Positions 33,703-42,823 of a stretch of 64,000 bases of DNA are shown here, piece by piece. The translations under genes and the position numbers were made by a program. Every line of letters begins with the position of its first letter. Position 1 is the stretch's first letter. This DNA is from Peribacillus folii (GTDB lineage Bacteria; Bacillota; Bacilli; Bacillales; DSM-1321), in the NCBI RefSeq assembly GCF_030271255.1, contig NZ_JASJOM010000001.1:475133-539132 (forward strand), written 5' to 3'. The notes under the pieces are model-generated. The model did no database searches. It was not told where the DNA came from and was given only the letters and a program-made list of their open reading frames with translations.

Positions 33703-35793
33703 TCATCCCTTTATCAAGTTAGTATATAAATAGTCCAAAAATATGGCTTCCAATCTTTCGCTGATCAGTTCTTCGTCCGAGGATGAAAAAATCATGATCG
33801 ATTCATTGCTTTCAATCAAGCTTGAACTGATTAAGCTGACGATTTCCTGCTGCTTTACACTCAAGCTTTCAGGAGCCAGCATTAGCAGTAAGCTTTTCAT
33901 ATGGACGTCTTTTCCGTCCATTCCTTTGACAAGACAACCTTCCTCAAGGCTGGCGATCTGGAATATCAACTCTTTCACGCTTTCATGTCGGGCATGAAAC
34001 AGTCCCAAGCTTGTGCCGGGAATGCCTAAACCGCCTTTCTTCTCCCGTTCGTCCAGGGCTCCGAGTACACCATCGGCATTCATGATCAGTTGTTCCCTTG
34101 CAGCGATCATCACCATTTCGTTCAGGATTTCCTGATGTTTTGTCAAAAACGGCAGGCGGTATAACCGGAAATTGTCGACGATCGACTGGATGCTTTCCTG
34201 GGCACTTTTCAATTCATGCAATACTTCCCTCAGTTCGCCGTCCGGTTTTTTCGAAGGAGAAGCCTTGTCGGCTGCCTGACTGCGATAGCGTTTATTCTTC
34301 GTGAATTTCTCAATATTCTTCCTGATGTAATTCCTGATATTCTCGATATTTTCGTCACTCAAAAGAGGAGACACGAGAATATAATCCATATCGATATATG
34401 GAAGACGGACGGTGGAAATGATTACATCATAATGTTTCAGGCTGTCCTGTCTCTGGATATCCTTGATCGTTTTAATTTCAACCGTCCGGATTTCGATGAT
34501 TTCTTTTTTGATGCGGCTTGCCAGCATCTTTGATGTACCTATACCCGTCGGACAAACGATCAATGCCCTTATTGAAATTTCTTCTTCCCGAAGCACCAAC
34601 GCAGACCCGAAATGAAGGACAATGAAGGCTATTTCATCTTCAGGAAATTCTTTAATTTCCTTAAACTCCTTTTCCAGTCCGGTCTTGACGGCCAAAAAGA
34701 GCACGGGATACTTTCGTTTAATATCATCCGTTAGGGGATTGTATAATCCCATTTCCTGCTTGATCCTGAAAAGCGAAGGCTCCATATGGGCAAGAAGCCC
34801 TTGGTACAGCGGAAAATCCTTGGTCAAATTGATTTGCAGCTGAGCGGACACATCCTTGATCAAATTCCTGATGAGCTGGCCCAGCAACACGCTATCATAC
34901 GGAACGGCATCGGCGGCATGTAGCTTGGAGCCCTTCAGGATCGCTGCCAAATAGCTTATATCATCGATCGTAAAAGAAACGTTGAGCAGAAGCTTGAGTT
35001 CCTTGCAGATTTTATCCATCAGGTTATTCTCATCAGAGAGGTCGTTTAGTCTCTTGAAATCCTTCTCCAGATAAAATTGGCTTTCATTCCTCTGCAGGGT
35101 TACATGAATATGTACGATCAGCCCTATATACCCGCTATCGGCTAAACGTGAATGGATACTATTGAAGGTTGAGTTCAGCACGCCATCAATGGCCAACAGA
35201 TAATCGGGATTAAAATAGTGAAGGATTTTCCCCTCCCGATTTTCTCCTTCTTGGAGCAAGAATAAGCTTTCGATCAGTTCTTCATTAAAGAAATGCAGGA
35301 AATAGGCAGCCTGTGCTTTCCGTTTATTTTCTTCAGTACCGGCAAGCTCTATACCGACTCCCCTTTTCCTTGTAATGACGATATTGAAATGCCTTAGCCA
35401 CTCCGTCAATTCGTCCAAATAGACGGTAAGCGTCGAGATACTGATGCCAAGTTTCATAGCAACTGCTTGCGTTTTAAATGATTCTTCCTGCAGCAATGCC
35501 AAAAGGAGGTGGAGCTTTCTTTCGTGCGGCGTCTGATCGATTGGATGGTTGCCCATCAGATGCTGAACAAGACGAAAGATTTGCTCGTTCTTGCCGTCGA
35601 TCGACAGCCCTTCATGGGTGTTGCGTGTTAGCTGGAGTTCAAAGGATTGCAGGATTTTTTCGATCGATTTCAGATCACGCTGAACCGTGCGGACACTCAC
35701 ATTCAATTGTGCGGCAATGGAGACGGCCGTATGCTTTCCCGACGTTTTTATGATCAGTTCAAGGATCGATTTTTCCCTTGAAGTAATATACAT
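33703..35793 (-). CDS. mtlR: Mannitol operon activator, PRD-containing
   Basis: 696 residues. In order: a DeoR-type helix-turn-helix (ISIAAQLNVSVRTVQRDL-like, near 25-45), two PTS regulation domains (about 180-400), an EIIB-Gat-like domain with its Cys in ALIVCPTGIGTSKML (near 415), and a C-terminal EIIA-Mtl-like domain with LGLFHARHES (near 595). PTS components phosphorylate these domains to set activity. It sits between mtlA and mtlD, as in Geobacillus, whereas in B. subtilis mtlR is at a separate locus. Confidence 0.93.
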   Translation of the reverse strand: MYITSREKSILELIIKTSGKHTAVSIAAQLNVSVRTVQRDLKSIEKILQSFELQLTRNTHEGLSIDGKNEQIFRLVQHLMGNHPIDQTPHERKLHLLLALLQEESFKTQAVAMKLGISISTLTVYLDELTEWLRHFNIVITRKRGVGIELAGTEENKRKAQAAYFLHFFNEELIESLFLLQEGENREGKILHYFNPDYLLAIDGVLNSTFNSIHSRLADSGYIGLIVHIHVTLQRNESQFYLEKDFKRLNDLSDENNLMDKICKELKLLLNVSFTIDDISYLAAILKGSKLHAADAVPYDSVLLGQLIRNLIKDVSAQLQINLTKDFPLYQGLLAHMEPSLFRIKQEMGLYNPLTDDIKRKYPVLFLAVKTGLEKEFKEIKEFPEDEIAFIVLHFGSALVLREEEISIRALIVCPTGIGTSKMLASRIKKEIIEIRTVEIKTIKDIQRQDSLKHYDVIISTVRLPYIDMDYILVSPLLSDENIENIRNYIRKNIEKFTKNKRYRSQAADKASPSKKPDGELREVLHELKSAQESIQSIVDNFRLYRLPFLTKHQEILNEMVMIAAREQLIMNADGVLGALDEREKKGGLGIPGTSLGLFHARHESVKELIFQIASLEEGCLVKGMDGKDVHMKSLLLMLAPESLSVKQQEIVSLISSSLIESNESIMIFSSSDEELISERLEAIFLDYLYTNLIKG

Positions 35794-35832
35794 GCTACCA
35801 ACTCATTTCTGGTGGAGTAACACGAGAAAATA

Positions 35833-35867
35833 CTGAATAGAAAAGCGTAAATCGCTTTTCTATTCAG
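35833..35867 (-). terminator. Perfect 15-bp hairpin between mtlA and mtlR
   Basis: CTGAATAGAAAAGCG and CGCTTTTCTATTCAG pair perfectly around a 5-nt loop. On the minus strand TATTTTCTC follows, a weak T tract, so it probably causes partial termination or stabilises the mtlA message, lowering mtlR-mtlD relative to mtlA. Confidence 0.65.
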
Positions 35868-35878
35868 AGTGAACATAT

Positions 35879-37822
35879 TTAATTTTTTTCTGCTTGGATG
35901 ATATCCATCAATTCCCTGGCTGAAGTGGCTTTGACCATTTTTTCGATGTTTTCCATTTCAGAACAGGTTACGGCAATGCCCGACAGGATTTCCAGATGCG
36001 TTCCATCCTTACCGGCTATCCCGAATATCAACCGTGCTTTTTGACCGTCAAAATCAACACCATCCGGAATCTGCAGCACGGTGAATCCGGATTTAAGGAC
36101 ATCCTTCTTCGCTTCCTCGGTTCCATGAGGAATTGCTACATCATTTCCCATATACGTTGAAGTCATCTCATCGCGGGCAATCATGGCTTCGATATAGCTT
36201 TCCTTAACGTAGCCTGCTTTGACCAAAGCTCTTCCGGCAAAACGGATCGCTTCTTCTTTATTGGCGAATTGTTGATTGAGGAAGACATTTTCTTCACGAA
36301 GCAATTCATTATCAGCTTGTTCTTCTTCCTCAATACCCGGTTCGATGGAATGCTCGCGAACACCGGGAACCTTTTCTTCAGCCTCTTCGACAATCTCATG
36401 CAGCTCATCTGTACCGTCATCCTGAAGCCGTGCAAGCAATGAATCATACTCAGGGCTAGATAAGAAGTTATCGACGGATACGTGATACGCATTAGGCACC
36501 TTATTTTTGGCCCTTGGCGTCAACTCTTCCTGGGTGATGACGATTTGTGCATCAGCAGGAATATTTGAAATTGCCGTATTGGTTACCGAAATATTCATTC
36601 CGGCTTCCTTCACCTTCTTGCGAAGCAGGGAAGCTCCCATTGCACTGGAGCCCATACCAGCATCGCAAGCAAAGATGATTTTGTTGACGTTTGTAGGCAT
36701 TGTTCCCGGTTCTGAAGCGAACACATTGGCAACAGAACTTTTCTTGCCTTTCATTTCTTGCATTTTCTTCGCGGCATCCTCAATGTTCTCTTCGGATTGT
36801 TTTCCTGTTTTCAAGATGAATGCAGCGACAACGAATGATACGATTGCCGCGACAAGTACACCGGCAAAGTTGGCAATATATGCACTAGCATGATGCGGAG
36901 TTACAGCCGTGATGGCAAAAATGCTTCCTGGTGAAGCAGGCGCGAATAAGCCGCCGCCTAATAGGACTAAAGTGAAGACTCCGCTCATGCCTCCAAGGAT
37001 GACCGCTATGAATAACATCGGCTTCATCAGGATATAAGGGAAATAAATTTCATGGATCCCGCCGAAGAATTGAATGATGACAGCTCCTGGCGCCGATCTC
37101 TTCGCCGTTCCTTTTCCAAAGATACAATAAGCAAGCAGGACGCCAAGACCCGGCCCTGGATTCGATTCAAGCAGGAACAGGATGGAAGATCCTGTTTGTT
37201 TCGCTTGCTCTAGAGCGATTGGTGATAATACACCGTGATTGATCGCATTGTTCAAGAACAATACTTTCGCAGGCTCGATCAGGATGCTCGTCAATGGCAG
37301 CAAACCTGTACCGACAAGCCAATCGACTCCTGCTACAAGCCATCCTGTAAAGACGACAACAGCCGGCCCGATGGCCAGGAATGATAGAATGGCCAGCAAG
37401 CCGCCAATTATCCCAGCAGAGAAGTTGTTGACAAGCATTTCGAATCCGGCTTTTATTTTACCTTCGATCATTTGATCGAATTTCTTGATGACATACCCAC
37501 CGAATGGTCCCATGATCATCGCACCAAGGAACATCGGGATGTCAGATCCGACGATGACACCCATAGTCGCGATGGCACCGACTACGCCTCCTCGGTGATC
37601 ATGAAATAGCTTACCGCCTGTATACCCAATTAGAATCGGCAGTAAGAACGTGACCATCGGGGAAACCATTTTGGCAAGGCTTTCATTTGGCAGGAAGCCC
37701 GATGGAATGAATAGGGCCGTGATTAGCCCCCAAGCGATGAAAGCTGAAATATTCGGCATGACCATTGAACTTAAAAAGTTACCGAACTTTTGAACTGCAA
37801 CCTTTATATTAAAGTGAGCCAT
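35879..37822 (-). CDS. mtlA: PTS mannitol transporter, EIICBA fusion
   Basis: 647 residues. The EIIC membrane domain (about 1-340) is followed by EIIB with the phospho-Cys in IIFACDAGMGSSAMG (near 385), an acidic linker, then EIIA with the phospho-His in AIPHGT (near 566). It imports mannitol and phosphorylates it to mannitol-1-phosphate. Because EIIA is fused, no separate mtlF is needed; none is present. AAGGGGAGAG precedes the ATG. Confidence 0.95.
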   Translation of the reverse strand: MAHFNIKVAVQKFGNFLSSMVMPNISAFIAWGLITALFIPSGFLPNESLAKMVSPMVTFLLPILIGYTGGKLFHDHRGGVVGAIATMGVIVGSDIPMFLGAMIMGPFGGYVIKKFDQMIEGKIKAGFEMLVNNFSAGIIGGLLAILSFLAIGPAVVVFTGWLVAGVDWLVGTGLLPLTSILIEPAKVLFLNNAINHGVLSPIALEQAKQTGSSILFLLESNPGPGLGVLLAYCIFGKGTAKRSAPGAVIIQFFGGIHEIYFPYILMKPMLFIAVILGGMSGVFTLVLLGGGLFAPASPGSIFAITAVTPHHASAYIANFAGVLVAAIVSFVVAAFILKTGKQSEENIEDAAKKMQEMKGKKSSVANVFASEPGTMPTNVNKIIFACDAGMGSSAMGASLLRKKVKEAGMNISVTNTAISNIPADAQIVITQEELTPRAKNKVPNAYHVSVDNFLSSPEYDSLLARLQDDGTDELHEIVEEAEEKVPGVREHSIEPGIEEEEQADNELLREENVFLNQQFANKEEAIRFAGRALVKAGYVKESYIEAMIARDEMTSTYMGNDVAIPHGTEEAKKDVLKSGFTVLQIPDGVDFDGQKARLIFGIAGKDGTHLEILSGIAVTCSEMENIEKMVKATSARELMDIIQAEKN

Positions 37823-37907
37823 TTTACTCTCTCCCCTTCATTAATGATATATTTTACATTCATCTTAAATCACGTACCTTCCGTATTCAATAAAAGCTAA
37901 AGCTAAC

Positions 37908-37930
37908 TTTGTCGCGGAAGGGAAGACAAA
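37908..37930. promoter_or_regulatory. Probable MtlR operator of mtlA
   Basis: TTTGTC and GACAAA form an inverted repeat with an 11-bp spacer, 86-108 bp upstream of mtlA. MtlR sites of Bacillus and Geobacillus are similarly spaced TTGTCA-type inverted repeats just upstream of -35. The assignment is by analogy. Confidence 0.6.
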
Positions 37931-37994
37931 CATAATGTTTCTCATTTTTCCAGTTTTATTCAGGTTGTGTTCCATTTTAACATGGGATCAAAAG

Positions 37995-38026
37995 AAAAAG
38001 GTCCCATTCATATCGAATGGGACCTT
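37995..38026 (-). terminator. Terminator of the first CitMHS gene
   Basis: AAGGTCCCATTC and GAATGGGACCTT pair perfectly around ATATC, followed on the minus strand by TTTCTTTT. It lies 12 nt after the transporter stop. Confidence 0.87.
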
Positions 38027-38037
38027 ACCTTTACGTT

Positions 38038-39330
38038 TTATAGAGGGATGATGCCCAATATCACGGATACGACGATCATGACAAGCGTCGATCCGCAGGC
38101 CCATTTCAAGAAGGTGCGCTGCAGGGCTCCGAAATCTTCGCCAACCATTCCTATCAATAGATAGGTGGATGGCACTAGCGGGCTTAATAAATGCACCGGC
38201 AGCCCTAACAGGGAAGCTCTTCCGATCATGGCAGGATCGATACCGTAAGCGGCTCCCGCTTTTGCAAGCAATGGAAGTACCCCATAATAAAATGCATCAT
38301 TGGACATGAAGAACGTGAAAGGTGCAGAGATGACGGCTGTTATGACGGCAAAATGTGCACCCATTTGGTCAGGGATGTGCTGGATCAAGGAGTTGGCCAT
38401 CGCATCGACCATTTCCGTGCCGGCCAGGATTCCCGTAAAGACACCAGCAGCAAAGATCATCGAAATGACCGATAACGCATTGTCCGCATAATTGGCGACA
38501 CGTGCTTTTTGGTCCTTGATATTAGGGTAATTGACTGTGATGGCGATAGCAAAACCGATCATGAACAAGACCGCTGAAGGCATAAGCTCCATGATCAGCG
38601 CAACAAGAAGCGTCAGCGTCAAAGCGTAATTGAATACAATTAATTTGGGGCGCTTAAGATACGCGTCCTCCGTTGCAGCGGCATGCTGGGCCGCAATGGA
38701 TTGATCGATTTCGATGATCCCGATCCGTTTTCTTTCTTTTTTACCAAGGCAATAGGCCATGAATAATACAAATAGGACTCCGCCAATCATGGCAGGAATG
38801 ACTGGCGTGAAAACATCGGACATTTCAAGCTTTAAAGCGGTCATCACCCGTGCTGTCGGCCCCCCCCACGGAAGAAGGTTCATGACACCGGATGAGGAAA
38901 CGGCGATGCCTGCCAATATAAGCGGTTTCATTCCGATCCGTTTATAAAGCGGAAGCATGGCGGAAATCGTTATCATATAGGTAGTTGTACCATCTCCATC
39001 CAACGAAATCAGCAACGCCAGGACTGCCGTGCCGATCGCAATTTTCACTGGATCTCCTTTTACAAGCTTAAGGATTGTCCGAATGATCGGATCAAAAACG
39101 CCAGCATCGATCAAGATGCCAAAGAAAAGGATCGCGAATAAAATCATGATTCCCGTCGGGGCCACACTTTTGATCCCTTCCAATGCCATCGCACCCATTT
39201 CCCCGCCAAATCCACCGATCAGCGCAAAGGCACTTGGTACTACAATCAAAGCTATCATGGCTGAAAGTCGCCCTGTCATAATTAATATCATAAATACCAA
39301 AATCATCAAATATCCCAATAGTGCGAGCAT
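38038..39330 (-). CDS. citM: CitMHS-family metal-citrate transporter
   Basis: 430 residues with about twelve spans. LDGDGTTTYMITISA (near 115) and the matching C-terminal repeat (FFMSNDAFYYGVLPLL) are hallmarks of the CitMHS family, which imports citrate complexed with Mg2+ or Ca2+. ATG at 39330 (MLALLGYLMI) has GGGGAG 8 nt before it; an upstream ATG at 39345 overlaps that site. Downstream of a CitS-CitT two-component pair and preceded by a perfect cre match, so citrate induction and glucose repression are expected. A 430-residue paralogue lies at 52195-53487. Confidence 0.9.
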   Translation of the reverse strand: MLALLGYLMILVFMILIMTGRLSAMIALIVVPSAFALIGGFGGEMGAMALEGIKSVAPTGIMILFAILFFGILIDAGVFDPIIRTILKLVKGDPVKIAIGTAVLALLISLDGDGTTTYMITISAMLPLYKRIGMKPLILAGIAVSSSGVMNLLPWGGPTARVMTALKLEMSDVFTPVIPAMIGGVLFVLFMAYCLGKKERKRIGIIEIDQSIAAQHAAATEDAYLKRPKLIVFNYALTLTLLVALIMELMPSAVLFMIGFAIAITVNYPNIKDQKARVANYADNALSVISMIFAAGVFTGILAGTEMVDAMANSLIQHIPDQMGAHFAVITAVISAPFTFFMSNDAFYYGVLPLLAKAGAAYGIDPAMIGRASLLGLPVHLLSPLVPSTYLLIGMVGEDFGALQRTFLKWACGSTLVMIVVSVILGIIPL

Positions 39331-39370
39331 ATGATCACTCCCCATCTTCTAGTTAAGCTAAATTGTATCG

Positions 39371-39398
39371 GAAAACGCTTCATCTGTAAGCGTTTTCA
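39371..39398. promoter_or_regulatory. cre site within a hairpin upstream of citM
   Basis: TGTAAGCGTTTTCA (39385-39398) matches the CcpA cre consensus (TGWAANCGNTNWCA) at every position. It is also the 3' arm of an inverted repeat, GAAAACGCTT-N7-AAGCGTTTTC (39371-39397). Confidence 0.8.
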
Positions 39399-39486
39399 AT
39401 TTATTGTGTTTTAAAACTATTTTGTTAATTGTGTTCATTGTGTTCACAGCGGCCACTTCACAGGTGAACAAGATCCCTGATTCCAA

Positions 39487-39516
39487 CAAAAAAACACCTC
39501 CAATTAGAGGAGGTGT
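39487..39516 (-). terminator. Terminator of the first citS-citT pair
   Basis: ACACCTCC and GGAGGTGT, extended through AATTAGA, form a strong stem followed on the minus strand by seven T. It separates the two-component genes from citM. Confidence 0.85.
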
Positions 39517-39526
39517 CATATAGGCA

Positions 39527-40216
39527 CTATTCCGTTTTATAATATCTCCGCTCGGGTCTGCCCACCACTCCATATACAACTTCCGCTTTGCATTTCTTTA
39601 CGGAAATCAAATATTCCAAGTAGCGCCGTGCCGTTGTCCTGGACGCACCGATCTGGCCGCTTACCTGTTCGGCCGATAAGCCGATATCGCTTGCCTCGAG
39701 GACCTCGATCACCTTCGCCAAGGTGATTTCGTCGACCCCCTTCGGCAGGGCGGCAGTTTCGTTCGGCTCTTGAGGTATGTCGCCCTTTTTCAATATAAGA
39801 TCAACAAAATCCTGATCGATTTCTTGTTTGGACTTCAGCAGCTGGACTTTCTGCAGATATTCCCCGATCACCTGGTTGAAGCGCTTCATTTCCACAGGTT
39901 TAATCAAATAGTTCTCGACACCGTAGTGAAGCGCCTTTTCAAGCTGTTCCTTTTCTGTCGCAGCGGTGATCATGATAATATCGACATTCGGGAATTTTTT
40001 TCGAATGTCGGGAAGAAGCTCTGTACCCAGCTGGTCGGGCATGTACACATCAAGCAAAAGCAAATCCGGTTTTTTTTGCTCCAGCATCCGCAGTGTTTTT
40101 TTGGCATTGACGGCTTTCCCGACCACTTCTATTTCATCAAAGGCTTTCAGAAATTTTTCATGGATATCCGCTACCCGAAAATCATCTTCGGCGATGACGG
40201 CTTTTATCTTCAGCAT
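39527..40216 (-). CDS. citT: CitT-family response regulator (citrate)
   Basis: 229 residues. The receiver domain carries the phospho-Asp in LLLDVYMPDQLG (near residue 56) and the acidic pair EDD near the start. The C-terminal helix-turn-helix (SAEQVSGQIGASRTTARRYL) and the ending VVYGVVGRPERRYY are typical of CitT/DcuR-like regulators. It lies 2 nt after the sensor kinase gene. It should activate citM once phosphorylated by CitS. Confidence 0.9.
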   Translation of the reverse strand: MLKIKAVIAEDDFRVADIHEKFLKAFDEIEVVGKAVNAKKTLRMLEQKKPDLLLLDVYMPDQLGTELLPDIRKKFPNVDIIMITAATEKEQLEKALHYGVENYLIKPVEMKRFNQVIGEYLQKVQLLKSKQEIDQDFVDLILKKGDIPQEPNETAALPKGVDEITLAKVIEVLEASDIGLSAEQVSGQIGASRTTARRYLEYLISVKKCKAEVVYGVVGRPERRYYKTE

Positions 40217-40218
40217 GT

Positions 40219-41817
40219 TTACCCTCCTCTCCGTTCTTTAGGAAGATACACGGTGAATATGGTGTTTCCTTTTTCACTTTGAACCTCAATGATGCCCTCC
40301 AGATCTTTTACGACCTGATCGGCGTTTGAAAGTCCATACCCACTCGGGCTTCCATTGTCTTTTGAAGTGAACCCTCGATCGAAAATGGAGGAAATATCTT
40401 CCTCGGATATTCCTTTTCCATTATCACTCACTTCAAAGACGAGATCATTGCCAATATCGGTTGCGAAAAATTTGACGCGCGGCTCATCCGCGGCGGAAAC
40501 CGCTTCTAGCGCATTATCGATGATATTGCCCACGATCAACGTAAGCTGTGACAATTTGATATGATCTGGCAGCTTCTCCAAGTAACTTTGCGCATCTATT
40601 TCAAAGACGATTTTCTTCTCCGATGCTTTGCCGATCTTGCCGAGTAACAGGGCCTGTACCTTGGAATCCTTAATCTGTTCGAACACGACACGATTCAAGA
40701 CATGCAATTCGGATGTTTCGCTTTGGATCATATCGATTGCTTCATCATATTCCCCTAATTGGATCAATCCCGAGAGAACATATAGCTTGTTGGTGAATTC
40801 ATGGGTTTGGGCACGTAAATCCTCTGAATGCATCTTCACTTCCGATAATGTGTTGACCATCTCCTCGATCTCCGTTCGATCCCGGAACGAAGCGACAACA
40901 CCGCTTACTCCCTCATTATCGAAGATTGGCGTACAATTCACGATAATTGATTTATCTTTCCACGTTATCTCTTTATCCGCCTGAGGCTCTCCAGATTTTA
41001 GCACTTCAAACAAATACTTCGATGGAAAAAGCCCATCGACATTCAAATGGCGAACGGACTCCTTAATATCAAGCAGTTTTTTCGCTGGCTGATTCATCGA
41101 GGTGATCAATCCATTTTGGTCGATGGCGAGAATTCCTTCCTTGACCGACTGAAGCACCGCATTTTTTTCTTTATACAAATTGGCGATTTCAAATGGTTCA
41201 AGTCCTAACGTATCTTTACGTATGCTTCTTGCCAGCATGTAGCTGCCAATGATCGATATCATGATCGCCAATAAAGAGATAAACATTTCTTTCGAAAGGT
41301 CCTTGAAAATCTGGGCCCGGACATCTTCGACCAAAAAACCGACCGAAACGATCCCAATGATTTTCCCATCTTTATTGAAGACCGGAGATTTCCCCCGAAT
41401 GGAAAGGCCAAGTGAGCCTGACGCCTCGGAAACATAATACTTACCCTCGCGAATGGCCCTGCTATTATCGCCGCCCTTCATCCGCTTCCCGATCTCGGAG
41501 GTCAATGGATGGGAATAACGAATTTCTTGATCATTCCCTACCACGATGAACTCCGCCCCAGTTTCCCTGCGGATCTTTTCAACAACCGGCTGGATGATGC
41601 CCGCCGGGTCATCCGTCTCAAAAGCCTCCGTCACGGTAGGCATGAAGCTGATCGTTTTAGAAAGCCCCAAAGCCAATTGGCCCTTATCCTTCGCGATTTG
41701 CCTTCCTTCCATATATGAAAAAGAGATCGCCAATAAAAGTATCAAAAAAAGGCTCAACGATAAAACTAACCCAAGAATCTTGGTTTCCAACGATACTTTC
41801 CTCATCTTCACCCGCAT
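40219..41817 (-). CDS. citS: CitS-family sensor histidine kinase (citrate)
   Basis: 532 residues. Two membrane spans (about 12-35 and 177-197) enclose an extracytoplasmic PAS-like sensor with the RYSHP and GLSIRGKSPVFN elements of the CitA/DcuS family. A cytosolic PAS follows (about 215-330), then the dimerisation helix with the phospho-His in THEFTNKL and an HATPase domain (NALEAV, DNGKGI, GYGLSN). The start could be the ATG at 41805 instead. Cognate regulator immediately downstream. Confidence 0.9.
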   Translation of the reverse strand: MRVKMRKVSLETKILGLVLSLSLFLILLLAISFSYMEGRQIAKDKGQLALGLSKTISFMPTVTEAFETDDPAGIIQPVVEKIRRETGAEFIVVGNDQEIRYSHPLTSEIGKRMKGGDNSRAIREGKYYVSEASGSLGLSIRGKSPVFNKDGKIIGIVSVGFLVEDVRAQIFKDLSKEMFISLLAIMISIIGSYMLARSIRKDTLGLEPFEIANLYKEKNAVLQSVKEGILAIDQNGLITSMNQPAKKLLDIKESVRHLNVDGLFPSKYLFEVLKSGEPQADKEITWKDKSIIVNCTPIFDNEGVSGVVASFRDRTEIEEMVNTLSEVKMHSEDLRAQTHEFTNKLYVLSGLIQLGEYDEAIDMIQSETSELHVLNRVVFEQIKDSKVQALLLGKIGKASEKKIVFEIDAQSYLEKLPDHIKLSQLTLIVGNIIDNALEAVSAADEPRVKFFATDIGNDLVFEVSDNGKGISEEDISSIFDRGFTSKDNGSPSGYGLSNADQVVKDLEGIIEVQSEKGNTIFTVYLPKERRGG

Positions 41818-41949
41818 CCCCTAATTCTTTCATTCTATTTTATTGCAGCATAATGATTTTACCATTTCTATTAAATTTTGAACATTGTGCTACGTACGAA
41901 AGAATCCCCGTACCTCATGGTATAATATAACAAAAACGAAGGTGATTTC

Positions 41950-42303
41950 TTGAATCCCGTGTATTTGATCGTGATTACGTGTTTGCTTGTTTACGACTTT
42001 TTTCCTAACATTCTTCCTAACATCATCTTACCGGAAATAATCCTTGGCCTTTTAATCGGTTTTTATCTCAGTCTCCTTTTGAAAAAGGATCGCCATGCCG
42101 ATCATGGTACGAGGTTCAGAGTGCAAATGCTTTCCACCCTGTACCTTCTTTTCCTGATTGGCTTGCTAAAAGCTCTAGGTGGAAAATCGTCGGTTGGCAT
42201 TTCCTTCGATAACGCTTTTCTTTGGCTTGTCCTGCTTTTACCGAGCTTCCTGACCTATTTGAATAGGAGGAAGGCAAAAGCATCAAAAAAAGAGTTCCCT
42301 TGA
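41950..42303 (+). CDS. Small membrane protein of unknown function
   Basis: 117 residues from a TTG at 41950 with AAGGTGA just upstream. There are three hydrophobic spans (about 3-19 with 25-43, 62-77 and 87-103), with short basic loops and a Lys/Arg-rich C-terminus (NRRKAKASKK). One of few plus-strand genes here and isolated from its neighbours. I do not recognise a family. Confidence 0.65.
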   Translation: MNPVYLIVITCLLVYDFFPNILPNIILPEIILGLLIGFYLSLLLKKDRHADHGTRFRVQMLSTLYLLFLIGLLKALGGKSSVGISFDNAFLWLVLLLPSFLTYLNRRKAKASKKEFP

Positions 42304-42326
42304 CGGCAACCCCTTCGAGCATATAT

Positions 42327-42725
42327 TCAAAAACAGCTAAAAGATCTAATTTGTCTCGTATCGATTCCAAAAAACGTCCAGAATCTCCCGTTCCATCTGA
42401 AGCCTGCCACAGATCGCGGACCAACGAAAATCGGGTAATACCAAAAACTCCCCCCATTATTTAACCAGATGAACGTATTCCTGAATAAACAAAACGATAT
42501 CGCCCCTGGATCCACAGCAAATGTTGAGGCCTGTTGCTGCTGCGGGATAAACGCTGGCGGGGGTGCTGTTGGTGCTTGCGAATACGGAGATGATCCCAAT
42601 CCCGGCTGACCTGGGAATTGGGGTCCGCCCGGTCCGCCCGGTAAGCCTGGAAATCCAGGCAGTTCAGGAAACACTCGCTCTGGATACGCTTGATCTTCAT
42701 AATAGTACGTTGGATACACATACAT
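42327..42725 (-). CDS. Collagen-like Pro/Gly-rich protein with conserved aromatic C-terminal domain, probably spore-associated
   Basis: 132 residues. A Tyr-rich start (MYVYPTYYYEDQ), a low-complexity Pro/Gly stretch with G-x-P-like repeats (residues 20-45), a Gln run, then an aromatic domain running from CLFRNTFIWL through GPRSVAGFRWNGRFW to IDTRQIRSFSCF, ending in Cys. Domains of this kind close several bacillar collagen-like proteins. ATG at 42725 has GGGGTG 7 nt before it; the ATG at 42731 abuts it. A SigK-like promoter lies just upstream, suggesting mother-cell synthesis late in sporulation and a place in the coat or exosporium (inference). Confidence 0.72.
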   Translation of the reverse strand: MYVYPTYYYEDQAYPERVFPELPGFPGLPGGPGGPQFPGQPGLGSSPYSQAPTAPPPAFIPQQQQASTFAVDPGAISFCLFRNTFIWLNNGGSFWYYPIFVGPRSVAGFRWNGRFWTFFGIDTRQIRSFSCF

Positions 42726-42755
42726 GGTCATTCACCCCTATATGATTGAATGATA

Positions 42756-42783
42756 TAAGGTATGTTGAATGGACGTATCGTGT
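42756..42783 (-). promoter_or_regulatory. SigK-type promoter of the collagen-like gene
   Basis: On the minus strand CATACCTTA (42756-42764) fits the SigK -10 (CATANNNTA), and AC lies 17 bp upstream (42782-42783) as the SigK -35. It is about 30 bp before the start codon. Confidence 0.6.
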
Positions 42784-42823
42784 ATGGGCTCCTTGACGAC
42801 GGATCTGCATGATACATCGGATT

